Position numbers and translations under genes: made by a program. From Cyclobacteriaceae bacterium (GTDB lineage: Bacteria; Bacteroidota; Bacteroidia; Cytophagales; Cyclobacteriaceae), in NCBI GenBank assembly GCA_026129485.1, contig JAHCHY010000011.1, forward strand, positions 62,001 to 126,000: 64,000 bases of DNA, given 5' to 3'. Under the pieces are notes generated by a model that saw only the letters and a list, made by a program, of their open reading frames with translations, was not told the origin of the DNA and did no database searches. Shown here in pieces: positions 53,727 to 62,849 of this stretch (position 1 is its first letter; each line of letters starts with the position of its first letter).

Positions 53727-56003
53727 TTAATCCAGCAGCTCGATCAGCTTGTTGATCTCGCTCCTGTTCTGCGGGGAGTAAATATTCCGCACAATGCCGT
53801 CTTTTTCGCGGGTAGTCAGGCGCCAGCTTAAGGAAGCACGGGCGCTGTTCTGGCGAATACTATCCATATTTTGCAGGATGGGCAGATAGCTTTCGGCCTG
53901 GTACTGGAGATCAATACGATGAATGGGTACTTTCATCCAGCTGTACGCTTGCCCGATCAGCAGATCGCTTGTAATGTCCTGGAAGTTTTCAAAATTGTTA
54001 TACACGCTGCTGATAGGCTGTGTCATGTCGTCAATAATGGTCTGACCTTTTTTTGCCGTGATGGTTCCCAGCTTTGGCGAATCGCGAATCGAAAGAAAAA
54101 CAACCCCACTGGTATTTTCTGAAACCCATTCGCGAAAAGCATATAGAAACCGCACAGCATCAGACAAGCCAAAGTTATCGGAAATGCCCGCGTCCATAAT
54201 CTGGATGGGCGGCTCTGTTGGTAAGGTAGTATTGGGTGTTATGTACGGAAACGTGGCGCTCATGCGCAGGGCCGACAGGAAGCGCAGGTCTTCTGCATCC
54301 TGGTCTTTGAAGAACCGGTGGAAATCCACACCGCTTACCTTGTGTTGCGGATACCCGGGCATATTTTTCAGCTCCGTATTCATAAATGAAACCGGGCGCG
54401 ATGCGATGTACATTTTGCGGCCGTCATTCACTACGGTAGGCGTCAGTATTACCATGGGAATAATGCCCTCCATTTCCGGTTGTTGATAAGCAGTAATCGG
54501 CCTGTCCATCAGGCCCTCGGTGATCTGGTTAAGCTGATCTTCAAATGTGAATGCACGGTCGCGCTGGTACGCTTTGCCTGAATATTCAAACTTGGTAAAG
54601 CCCACAAACAAATCGTTGGCGAGCAAGCTGAAAATAAGCGGGTTCAGGTTATCGCCCGAAATCTTTTGCCGGTGAATGTTGCCGTAAGGTTGAATGACTT
54701 CGCCCTGCTTTTCGCGCAGCTTTAACTCGCGGAAATAGCTGGCCCCGATCAAGCCACCCGATGCTCCGGTAATCAGCACGCTGCTTTCCATCAGCTTACC
54801 CCGGCTCATGCTGTCCACCGTTTGCAAAGCATTAAGTGTCCAGAGCGAGGCGCGTTTGCCGCCACCGCTTGCACACAGGAAAACCATTTTTGGCTTTTGA
54901 TCGCCAAACTTTTTTTTCCAGTTGTTGAGCTGTGCTACTACCTGCTGCCGGTCAGCTTCCATGCTGGCGCTGTCTAATTGCAGCTGCAACGTGTTTACAG
55001 AATATTCTGCAGGCTGTACGCCATAATCAAGTCCGAATGCCTCGTATTTTTTTGCAAAGAAATCTTCACCTACCAGGTGGTTTAAAACCAAAAACAAAAT
55101 AAGACCTGTTGTGGCCGACCAGCCTCCGAACCAATACGAGAAAGCTCCGGAAAGCATCACAAAAATGGTGAGAAAGATCATAAAGCTGCACGCAGCCGGA
55201 ATTTGAAATGCAGGATAATCTTTGAAGATGCCTAATATAAGCACCATAGCAAAAATGAGCAGCTCAATCACCACCAAGTTAAAATGATTCTGGTCAAATA
55301 CCTGCAGGATAGTGGCTTTATCATAGAACGAACTTTGTTCCACTTCTTTAACCTGAAGCCGCCCGTCCAGGTAATAATCCACCCGAACTTGCTTTTTACG
55401 TGCAATGTCCAGCTTATGCATGGCGCTGGCCCGCGTTACCTTTACGTTCTGCTTGATTTGTTCATCAATACGGCAAACCACGTATTTAAAGATGTCCTTG
55501 TTGGTAAACCGGAAGTACAGGGAAAAGAGCGCTGTCATGGAGGCATAACCGGCAAAGAGCCCACCCAGGTTTTTGATCAGTCCGTATTCGCTGCTGTATT
55601 CGTTATTGACCTGGAAAGCAATAATCTGGTAGACGTAGGTAACCAGGAAGGCTACTGGTATAACCGAATTGTTGATGGTAAACTTCTTGAACGGGTTGGG
55701 CAGCGTGCCGATAAACGAAAACCGGTGCCCGTCTGAGATATAGCCGGTAATGTGAAAGGCCATGCTGAACCCTGCCGTAAGCAGGCCCATCATATAAAAG
55801 CTGGCAAAACCGACCTTGTCCAGGTATTCCGGATCGAGAAACAGGTAGGGAATGCCCAGGTATTTGCCAAAGTTTCCGGTAATCATGGCAAACAGGATGA
55901 TCCAGCAAAGTATCAGCACATGGTTGCGCCTGAAATTGTTGAGGAGCAATTGTACCGGGAAAGAATAATAAAGCTTAGGTAGAAAGAAGTAAAGTTTGCG
56001 CAT
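53727..56003 (-). CDS. Patatin-like phospholipase with N-terminal membrane helices
   Basis: A 758-residue protein. Residues about 15-160 and 245-310 contain several membrane helices. The patatin domain follows: glycine-rich oxyanion loop ASGGGKRASLW, nucleophile elbow GASGGLIG (S415), and catalytic aspartate D604 in MDAGISDNFG. Both catalytic residues are present, so it is probably an active lipase on membrane phospholipids. Relatives of this length with membrane segments are common in Bacteroidota. It is convergent with D-aminoacylase and divergent from the AddA gene (98 bases). Confidence 0.85.
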   Translation of the reverse strand: MRKLYFFLPKLYYSFPVQLLLNNFRRNHVLILCWIILFAMITGNFGKYLGIPYLFLDPEYLDKVGFASFYMMGLLTAGFSMAFHITGYISDGHRFSFIGTLPNPFKKFTINNSVIPVAFLVTYVYQIIAFQVNNEYSSEYGLIKNLGGLFAGYASMTALFSLYFRFTNKDIFKYVVCRIDEQIKQNVKVTRASAMHKLDIARKKQVRVDYYLDGRLQVKEVEQSSFYDKATILQVFDQNHFNLVVIELLIFAMVLILGIFKDYPAFQIPAACSFMIFLTIFVMLSGAFSYWFGGWSATTGLILFLVLNHLVGEDFFAKKYEAFGLDYGVQPAEYSVNTLQLQLDSASMEADRQQVVAQLNNWKKKFGDQKPKMVFLCASGGGKRASLWTLNALQTVDSMSRGKLMESSVLITGASGGLIGASYFRELKLREKQGEVIQPYGNIHRQKISGDNLNPLIFSLLANDLFVGFTKFEYSGKAYQRDRAFTFEDQLNQITEGLMDRPITAYQQPEMEGIIPMVILTPTVVNDGRKMYIASRPVSFMNTELKNMPGYPQHKVSGVDFHRFFKDQDAEDLRFLSALRMSATFPYITPNTTLPTEPPIQIMDAGISDNFGLSDAVRFLYAFREWVSENTSGVVFLSIRDSPKLGTITAKKGQTIIDDMTQPISSVYNNFENFQDITSDLLIGQAYSWMKVPIHRIDLQYQAESYLPILQNMDSIRQNSARASLSWRLTTREKDGIVRNIYSPQNRSEINKLIELLD

Positions 56004-56101
56004 GGAGTTAATTGTTCAAGTTATGAAATTTGCGCTATCTCCAAAAGCTATGTTCAATCAATCAAATTCCGTAAATAGTAACCATAAACCGCAAAGGCTT
56101 T

Positions 56102-59100
56102 TTGAGTAAACCATTTTCCATTTATCGCTCTTCTGCCGGCTCGGGCAAAACCCGGACGCTGGCCAAGCAATACCTCAAGCTGGCGTTGCGGTTCCGGGCC
56201 GATTATTTTAAGCACATCCTGGCGGTTACGTTTACCAACAAGTCCACGCAGGAAATGAAAGACCGCATCCTGGCTTACTTAGACGATTTTTCGAACGACC
56301 GTTCACCTGACCTGGCGCAGGAGCTTCAGCAGGAGCTTGGGCTGGATGCACCCACTTTCAAGCTGTATGCGCAGGAAGTACGCAGCGAAATCCTGCACAA
56401 GTATTCGCAGTTTTCCATCAGCACCATCGATGCTTTTTTTCAACGCGTTATCCGTGCGTTTACACGCGAAGCCGGGCTGGCCGGTGATTACCGGCTGGAG
56501 GTTGAGCACGATGAAGTAGTGGATGAAGTGATCGGCAACCTGATGGAAGAGCTGGGTACGAACAAGCAGCTTACCCAATGGGTGGTTGAGTTTGCCAACA
56601 AGAACCTGGAAGAAGATAAAGGCTGGGATGTTCGCCCGGGCCTGCGCGATTTTTCTTCCGAAATCTTTAAAGAGGAATTCCGGCTGGTGGAAAATGATAT
56701 TGCGGAGGTAACCCGTAAGCCGGATTTCTTCACGAACCTGAAAGCAGAGTTATCCAGGCAGCGCAACCAGTTTTTAAATTTTATTCGCCCCAGAGCGACC
56801 GATGCGCTGAAAGCCATTCATGATGAAGGTCTTTCCGTAACGGATTTTAAATACGGAGTCAGAGGAAGCTTATACACACACTTTGAGAAACTGGGCGCGC
56901 TGAAAAGTGTAAAGGATTACCCGGAGAGCCGTTCAAGAGCGGAGAATGAATTTACCGTTCCCAAAGGAGTAGTGCAGGAAAAATCAGCGCGCAAAAATGA
57001 TGTGTTGGCGCTGGCCGAACAAAAATTAGTTCCACTGCTGAAAGAGATCAATGATTTTTATAAAAAGAACAGCGCCCGCGCATTGAGTGCCGAGTTTGTG
57101 CTAAACAATTTTTACGCCTTCGGGTTGATTGCCGACATCTCGCGTAAGCTGAAAGAATACAAGCAGGAGAACAACATGATGTTGCTTTCCGATGCACCGT
57201 ATTTCCTCAACTCTGTAATTGGCGAAAGCGATACGCCTTTTGTGTATGAGAAAGTAGGATCGTTTTATAAAAACTTCCTGATCGATGAATTTCAGGATAC
57301 ATCGGGATTGCAATGGAAGAATTTTAAGCCACTGATTATAAACAGCCTCGATTCAGGTTATCCCAGCATTATTGTGGGCGATGTAAAGCAGGCTATTTAC
57401 CGATGGCGTTCGGGCGATTTGTTCCTGCTGCAGAAAGAAGTAGGGAAGGAGATTGGTGAACACCGGTCACATTCCTTCACACTCGACAAAAATTACCGCA
57501 GCAGTAAGCAGGTTGTTTCGTTTAACAATGCCGTGTTTCAATCGGCAGCGCAGTTGGTGGCTTCCGAAACCGGTGCGGCTATCACTACCGAAGTATATGA
57601 CGATGTAGCGCAGGGCATTCAAAAAACTTCTGACGGTTTTGTGGAGGTTTCGTTTTTGTCGAATGAAGATGGCGAGAGTTGGGATGCTATTGCATTACAA
57701 CGTGTGCCTGTTTACTTAGAAAAATTACAAGCTTTGGGAGTCGGGCTGAAGGATATTGTCATCCTGGTGCGTGCGAATTATGACGGCCAGCGTATTGTTG
57801 CGCACCTGCTGGAATACAAACATTCCGGCCAGGCGAAGGAGGGATTCAAGTACGATGTGGTTTCGAATGAATCGTTGCAATTGGATGGTGCGGGGTCGGT
57901 TAACTTCCTGATCAGCGCATTGCGGTACCTGCAAAACCCGGACGATGATATTGCCCGCGCGCAACTCTCGTTTGAATATGCGCGCCTGCAAAAAACAACC
58001 GATGATCTGCACCAGGTGTTTACGGTTACCAACCAGATCACATTTGAAAGTAACCTGCCGGATAGCTTTACAAAACAAAAATCCGGCTTGAAAAAGCTCC
58101 CGCTCTTTGAGCTGACGGAAACACTGGTAGAATTGTTTGGCCTGGGAAATTTACCGGGCGAGCTGGAATACCTGCAGACGTTTCAGAATGAAGTGCTCAC
58201 CTTTTCAAGCCGTGAACGAAATGACATTGGCGCCTTTCTGAGCTGGTGGGAAGAAACGGGCCGGAAAAAATCCATCCAGATTTCGGGCGATGTAGATGCA
58301 GCTCAGGTTATTACCGTGCATAAATCGAAAGGATTGCAGTTCAAATATGTAATTATTCCGTTTTGTTCGTGGGAGCTGGATCACGGCTGGAAAACACCTA
58401 TGATGTGGGTAAAGTCAGACCAGCCGCCATTAGATAAGGCCGGGTTTCTGCCGGTTAATTATTCCGGTCGACTGGAAGAATCTTACTTTGCTGACTATTA
58501 CCGCGAAGAGCGGATTCGCAGCTACCTCGATAACCTGAACCTGTTGTATGTAGCGCTTACCCGTGCTGAGCATGGATTGATCGTTACCGCTCCGTATTCA
58601 AAGGAGAATAAAAAATTAGGCACAGTAGGGAACCTGCTGCATAACGTGGCGCGGCAGGCGGAGTTTGCTGCGCACTGGAATGAAAAGGAAAAAGTATGGA
58701 AAGCTGGCGAGTGGACAAGCTATGAGGAACAACGTACACTACCGGTCGCTTCGCTTTCGCTGAAGCAGTACGCAGCCGGTTCGTGGCGCAGCAAACTGGT
58801 GATTCGCCAGAATGCTGCCGGGCATTTTCGGGAGCAGGAAAGTGAAGCTACGGCAAGAATCAAATACGGTATTCATCTGCACACCATATTCTCGCGCATT
58901 CGTTATCGTGCTGAGCTGGATGAAACGTTTACCGCGTTGCAACATGCCGGTATAATCAATGAGCAGGAGAAGCCGGTTATCCGTCAATTGGTGGATGAGC
59001 TGTTAACCAACGAAACCATTGCCGCCTGGTTTGATACGCATTGGGAAGTGCGAACCGAAGTGCCGGTGCTGCTGCCGGGCGGTGAAGAAAGCCGCATCGA

Positions 59101-59335
59101 CCGGTTGATGATGCATGACAGGCAGGCGGTTGTAGTCGATTTCAAAACCGGCAATCCAGCCAAAACCGATTTGCAGCAGGTAAACGGGTACCTCGATACA
59201 TTGCGTAAAATGAACTTCCAGGAAGTGAAGGGATACCTGCTTTACATAAAGACAGGTGAAGTTGTGCAGGTGCCACCGGGTAAGCCGGGCAAATCAGGTA
59301 AACAAGATAAGAGCCAACTGGGATTGGATTTTTAG
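56102..59335 (+). CDS. addA: UvrD/AddA-type helicase-nuclease
   Basis: A 1077-residue protein starting at TTG (MSKPFSIYRSSAGSGKTRTL with Walker A K16). UvrD-type helicase motifs follow: AVTFTNKSTQEMKDRI, FLIDEFQDTSGLQW (D395) and the late TVHKSKGLQFKYV. The C-terminal nuclease has D1013 and K1015 (VVDFKTGNP), the PD-(D/E)XK site of AddA/RecB. Paired with the next gene it would form a double-strand-break-processing AddAB complex. No in-frame ATG near the Walker A is available, so TTG is the likely start. Confidence 0.85.
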   Translation: MSKPFSIYRSSAGSGKTRTLAKQYLKLALRFRADYFKHILAVTFTNKSTQEMKDRILAYLDDFSNDRSPDLAQELQQELGLDAPTFKLYAQEVRSEILHKYSQFSISTIDAFFQRVIRAFTREAGLAGDYRLEVEHDEVVDEVIGNLMEELGTNKQLTQWVVEFANKNLEEDKGWDVRPGLRDFSSEIFKEEFRLVENDIAEVTRKPDFFTNLKAELSRQRNQFLNFIRPRATDALKAIHDEGLSVTDFKYGVRGSLYTHFEKLGALKSVKDYPESRSRAENEFTVPKGVVQEKSARKNDVLALAEQKLVPLLKEINDFYKKNSARALSAEFVLNNFYAFGLIADISRKLKEYKQENNMMLLSDAPYFLNSVIGESDTPFVYEKVGSFYKNFLIDEFQDTSGLQWKNFKPLIINSLDSGYPSIIVGDVKQAIYRWRSGDLFLLQKEVGKEIGEHRSHSFTLDKNYRSSKQVVSFNNAVFQSAAQLVASETGAAITTEVYDDVAQGIQKTSDGFVEVSFLSNEDGESWDAIALQRVPVYLEKLQALGVGLKDIVILVRANYDGQRIVAHLLEYKHSGQAKEGFKYDVVSNESLQLDGAGSVNFLISALRYLQNPDDDIARAQLSFEYARLQKTTDDLHQVFTVTNQITFESNLPDSFTKQKSGLKKLPLFELTETLVELFGLGNLPGELEYLQTFQNEVLTFSSRERNDIGAFLSWWEETGRKKSIQISGDVDAAQVITVHKSKGLQFKYVIIPFCSWELDHGWKTPMMWVKSDQPPLDKAGFLPVNYSGRLEESYFADYYREERIRSYLDNLNLLYVALTRAEHGLIVTAPYSKENKKLGTVGNLLHNVARQAEFAAHWNEKEKVWKAGEWTSYEEQRTLPVASLSLKQYAAGSWRSKLVIRQNAAGHFREQESEATARIKYGIHLHTIFSRIRYRAELDETFTALQHAGIINEQEKPVIRQLVDELLTNETIAAWFDTHWEVRTEVPVLLPGGEESRIDRLMMHDRQAVVVDFKTGNPAKTDLQQVNGYLDTLRKMNFQEVKGYLLYIKTGEVVQVPPGKPGKSGKQDKSQLGLDF

Positions 59336-59336
59336 C

Positions 59337-62180
59337 ATGGAATCATTTTTAAAAGAGCTTGCTCGAAAAGTCAGTACCGAACCGCAGTTCGAACAGTTGA
59401 CTTTTGTTTTCCCTAACCGCAGGGCTGCTCTTTATTTTCGAAAACATTTGTCGGAAGTAATTACCAAACCGGTATTTGCTCCACGATTGATCACCATTGA
59501 AGATTTTATTGCTTCCTTTTCGTTATACCAGGTTCCGGATAAGCTGGAACTGGTGCATCGCTTACATAGCATCTATAGCGAAGTAATCGGGTCGCACCGG
59601 GAAAGCTTTGATCAGTTTTACTTTTGGGGCGAAATGCTGCTGCGCGATTTTAATGAGATAGACAAATACTTAGTTAATGCGGAGCAACTGTTTCGCGATT
59701 TGCGTAACCAGAAAGAGCTTGATTCCAGCTTCGATTACCTTACTGAAGCGCAGAAAAAATTCCTGCTCGACTTCTGGAACGAGTTTAATGAAAACATTAC
59801 CGATAACAAGAAGCAGTTTATCGATATGTGGAGTAAGCTGTTTGCGCTGTATAAAACCTACCGGCAGCATCTGCAACAGCAACAGCTTGCCTATGAAGGT
59901 ATGGTGCATCGCGAAGTGGCTGAAAATATTGGAACACTGGCAGCAAAAGAGTATCCGGCACACCTGCGCTTTGTCGGGTTCAATGCGCTGACCAAAGCCG
60001 AAGAAAGAATACTTTGCTATTTCGTGGACAAGGGCAGCCGGATGATCTGGGATGGCGATGAGTATTACGTAAACAACAAAGCGCAGGAGGCCGGAGAATT
60101 TTTCCGCGAGTACCAGCAGCACGAAATATTAAAGCAGACATTCCAGCAGAACTTTCCTTCCAACTTCCGGAACCCCAAGTCGATAAAAGTGTTGGGCGCT
60201 GCGCAACCCATCGGGCAGGCAAAGCTGTTAGGGCAGATCCTGCAGGAGGAGCTGGAGAAAGGTTTGGTGCCCGAAGACACGCTGATCGTATTGCCCGATG
60301 AAAAGTTGCTGATGCCTGTGCTGTATGGCTTGCCTAAAAGTGTTGATAAGCTGAACGTAACAATGGGCTATGCGTTGGGCAATACGTCATTTTTTAATTT
60401 GCTGGAGCTGCTGGTGGAGCTGCAGATCGGCAAACGGAAAGACTATTATAATCACCGGCAGGTGCTGGCGCTCCTGGTGCATCCGTATATCATTGCAGCC
60501 GATCCGGGACTTGCCAATACAAGACGAAGAGAAATCCAAAAAAGTAATTGGGTACAAATTCCTCAGAATTACCTGGCCAGCGCCTTGCCACTGCATCGTC
60601 TTGTTTTTGGCGATATGGCCGATGGACTGTTGCCTTATCTGCAAAGCGTATTGCGCGAAATCGGTTCACTGGAATTTGTCCAGGATCTTGATCGCGAGTT
60701 TGCATTTCAGTTCATAAAGCTGCTGAACCGGGTTCAGGATATTATCGGAACGCAAACACCGGATGTGGCTGACCGCAAAGAGTTTGTAAAATCGTTAAAA
60801 TCATTTTTACGATTGCTGCGGCAGCTGGCGCGGGCTGAAAAAATTCCGTTTAGCGGTGAGCCGCTGAAAGGGTTGCAGATTATGGGCGTGCTGGAAACCC
60901 GTAACCTAGATTATAAAAATGTGTTTGTGCTTTCGCTGAATGAAGGTGCGTTTCCTTCTTTCGGAGGAAAAGGATCGTATGTGCCGTTTAACATCCGCAA
61001 GGCATACGCATTGCCTACCACCGAACACCAGGATGCCATGTATGCCTACCTGTTCTACCGCATGTTGCAACGGGCGGAAAATGTATTCCTGTTTTACAAC
61101 ACCGAAACCGATCAGTTGGGGCAGGGCGAGAAGAGCCGGTATTTACAGCAGCTGATTTTTGAAAGCGGGCTGAAGATGGAATCGCAGGTGCTGCATAACC
61201 CGCTTATGCCGATGGCCGTTGAGCCGATTGTGATTACGAAGACAGCAGAAGTGCAGCAGGCGATTATGAAACTGAATGAAGGTAACACTTACTTCAAAGG
61301 TATTTCGCCTTCGGCTTTGGCTTCCTACCTCGATTGCCGGCTGCGGTTTTATTTCCGTTATGTAGCAGGAATAAAGGAGCCCAAAGAAGTGGAGGATGAG
61401 CTGGGCGCACGCGAGCTGGGTAATTTTTTACATAAGGTGATGGAGAAGTTTTACAAGAACCTGGCGCAGCGTAAGCAGAACAAGCGTGTTGAGGCGGGTG
61501 ATTTTGCCGATGCCGGACAGGCTATCGACAAGCTGATGGACGAGGTGTTTACGGCTACCTATAATATGGAGCCGGGAAAGAAAGTGGAGTACGAAGGACA
61601 AAGCGTAATTATTCAGCAGCTCGTGCAGAATTTTGCAGCGCGTATTCTTGATCATGACAGGGAGATGGTCCCGTTTATCATGGAAGCAGTTGAGCAGGAC
61701 GGGCTGCTGCACCGGGTGAAGATCAGCCATGCTCCCGGTTATGCCGTGCTGGGTGGTAAGATAGATCGTGTGGATCGAAAGGATAATGTGCTCAGGATCG
61801 TAGATTATAAAACCGGGAGCGATAAGCTGGATTTTGAAAGCGTGGCTTCCTTGTTTGATCGTAACGATAAGAAAAGACAAAAGGCCGTGTTTCAAACATT
61901 GCTGTATGCTTTTCTGTATCAAACCAATTTTCCGCTTAAAGCGGATGACCAGGTGATTACGGGCATTATGAACCGGGAGCTTTTATTTGGTAATACAACG
62001 TTCGGCCTGACGATAGGCAAAAGACCCGTTCAAAATGTAGTTCCGCTGATGGAAGAATTCAGCCTGCACCTCACGGCTTTGCTGGAAGAGATTTTTAACC
62101 CGGAAGTTCCTTTTGACCAGACACAGGACCCGGCTACGTGCAGATTTTGTCCTTATAAAAGCATTTGTTACCGGGATTAG
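59337..62180 (+). CDS. addB: PD-(D/E)XK nuclease, AddB-type
   Basis: A 947-residue protein. It opens MESFLKELARKVSTEPQFEQ, then LTFVFPNRRAALYFRKHLSE, the start of an inactive helicase-like domain. The C-terminal nuclease region has SALASYLDCRLRFYFRYVAG, then LGNFLHKVMEKFY, and the metal site VLGGKIDRVDRK...RIVDYKTG. The last residues (CRFCPYKSICYRD) together with the cysteine in YLDC are the iron-sulfur cluster ligands typical of AddB. It starts one base after the AddA stop. The frame upstream of this ATG is only the tail of addA. Confidence 0.85.
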   Translation: MESFLKELARKVSTEPQFEQLTFVFPNRRAALYFRKHLSEVITKPVFAPRLITIEDFIASFSLYQVPDKLELVHRLHSIYSEVIGSHRESFDQFYFWGEMLLRDFNEIDKYLVNAEQLFRDLRNQKELDSSFDYLTEAQKKFLLDFWNEFNENITDNKKQFIDMWSKLFALYKTYRQHLQQQQLAYEGMVHREVAENIGTLAAKEYPAHLRFVGFNALTKAEERILCYFVDKGSRMIWDGDEYYVNNKAQEAGEFFREYQQHEILKQTFQQNFPSNFRNPKSIKVLGAAQPIGQAKLLGQILQEELEKGLVPEDTLIVLPDEKLLMPVLYGLPKSVDKLNVTMGYALGNTSFFNLLELLVELQIGKRKDYYNHRQVLALLVHPYIIAADPGLANTRRREIQKSNWVQIPQNYLASALPLHRLVFGDMADGLLPYLQSVLREIGSLEFVQDLDREFAFQFIKLLNRVQDIIGTQTPDVADRKEFVKSLKSFLRLLRQLARAEKIPFSGEPLKGLQIMGVLETRNLDYKNVFVLSLNEGAFPSFGGKGSYVPFNIRKAYALPTTEHQDAMYAYLFYRMLQRAENVFLFYNTETDQLGQGEKSRYLQQLIFESGLKMESQVLHNPLMPMAVEPIVITKTAEVQQAIMKLNEGNTYFKGISPSALASYLDCRLRFYFRYVAGIKEPKEVEDELGARELGNFLHKVMEKFYKNLAQRKQNKRVEAGDFADAGQAIDKLMDEVFTATYNMEPGKKVEYEGQSVIIQQLVQNFAARILDHDREMVPFIMEAVEQDGLLHRVKISHAPGYAVLGGKIDRVDRKDNVLRIVDYKTGSDKLDFESVASLFDRNDKKRQKAVFQTLLYAFLYQTNFPLKADDQVITGIMNRELLFGNTTFGLTIGKRPVQNVVPLMEEFSLHLTALLEEIFNPEVPFDQTQDPATCRFCPYKSICYRD

Positions 62181-62269
62181 TCTTTCGCAAAAGCGCAACA
62201 GTTAGTCATCATCTTCTACATTTTGTTCCGAAGGCATTGCCGACATTCACAGAATCCGGATATTGCTCC

Positions 62270-62277
62270 TAACTTTG
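62270..62277 (+). promoter_or_regulatory. -7 promoter box of the YkgJ-like gene
   Basis: A perfect TAACTTTG, four bases before the ATG at 62282, so the message would have almost no leader. No suitable TTG was found at the -33 spacing. Confidence 0.5.
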
Positions 62278-62281
62278 GAAA

Positions 62282-62767
62282 ATGGATTTAGCCCGCTTTC
62301 GCGAGAAATCGAAAAACAAATCGGCCGAGAACCGGAAGTTCCTGCAATCATTAAAAAAGAAAGATGCGCGGCTGGTGGATGATGCCTTCCATATCCTGCA
62401 CGATGAAGTTTTTGAAGAAACAGATTGCCTGCAATGCGCCAACTGTTGTAAAACCACAAGCCCTATTTTTTATGAAACCGATGTAGCGCGCATAGCCAAA
62501 GCGTTGCGTATGAAACCGGGCGATTTCATTGAAACCTATTTGCGTGTAGATGAAGACAAGGATTATGTGTTAAAGTCTTCCCCGTGCCCTTTTTTGGATG
62601 CTGACAATTATTGTAAGGTATATGACAGTCGCCCGAAAGCCTGCCGCGAATACCCGCACACCGATCGAAAAAGAATGGTTCAGATTACCGGGCTCACATT
62701 TAAAAATACGTTGGTTTGTCCGGCTGTGCTGGAAATGGTAGAACGGTTAAAGCAAGTTGATTTATGA
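62282..62767 (+). CDS. YkgJ-family cysteine-cluster protein
   Basis: A 161-residue cytoplasmic protein. Clustered cysteines CLQCANCCKTTS and CPFLDADNYCKVYDSRPKAC form the YkgJ-type (CxxCxxCC) metal site, likely for Zn or Fe. The exact function of the family is unknown. Its stop overlaps the leader of the next gene, with the bases ATGA shared by the leader's ATG and this gene's TGA. Confidence 0.85.
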   Translation: MDLARFREKSKNKSAENRKFLQSLKKKDARLVDDAFHILHDEVFEETDCLQCANCCKTTSPIFYETDVARIAKALRMKPGDFIETYLRVDEDKDYVLKSSPCPFLDADNYCKVYDSRPKACREYPHTDRKRMVQITGLTFKNTLVCPAVLEMVERLKQVDL

Positions 62768-62849
62768 AATGGCCATGCAAACGTTTTGCACCAACCGCAA
62801 ATGATTATTTGGCCATTCCATGTTACCGTAATCAAAAATTATTAAACAC
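62764..62849 (+). repeat. Shared 5' leader element, copy 5 (before the P1 peptidase)
   Basis: An 86-nt leader starting ATGAAATGGCCATGC at the stop of the YkgJ-like gene and ending at the peptidase ATG. The ends pair (ATGAAATGGCCA with TGGCCATTCCAT, one mismatch). As in copy 2, it contains a 29-codon open frame that ends TGA overlapping the gene start. Confidence 0.75.
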
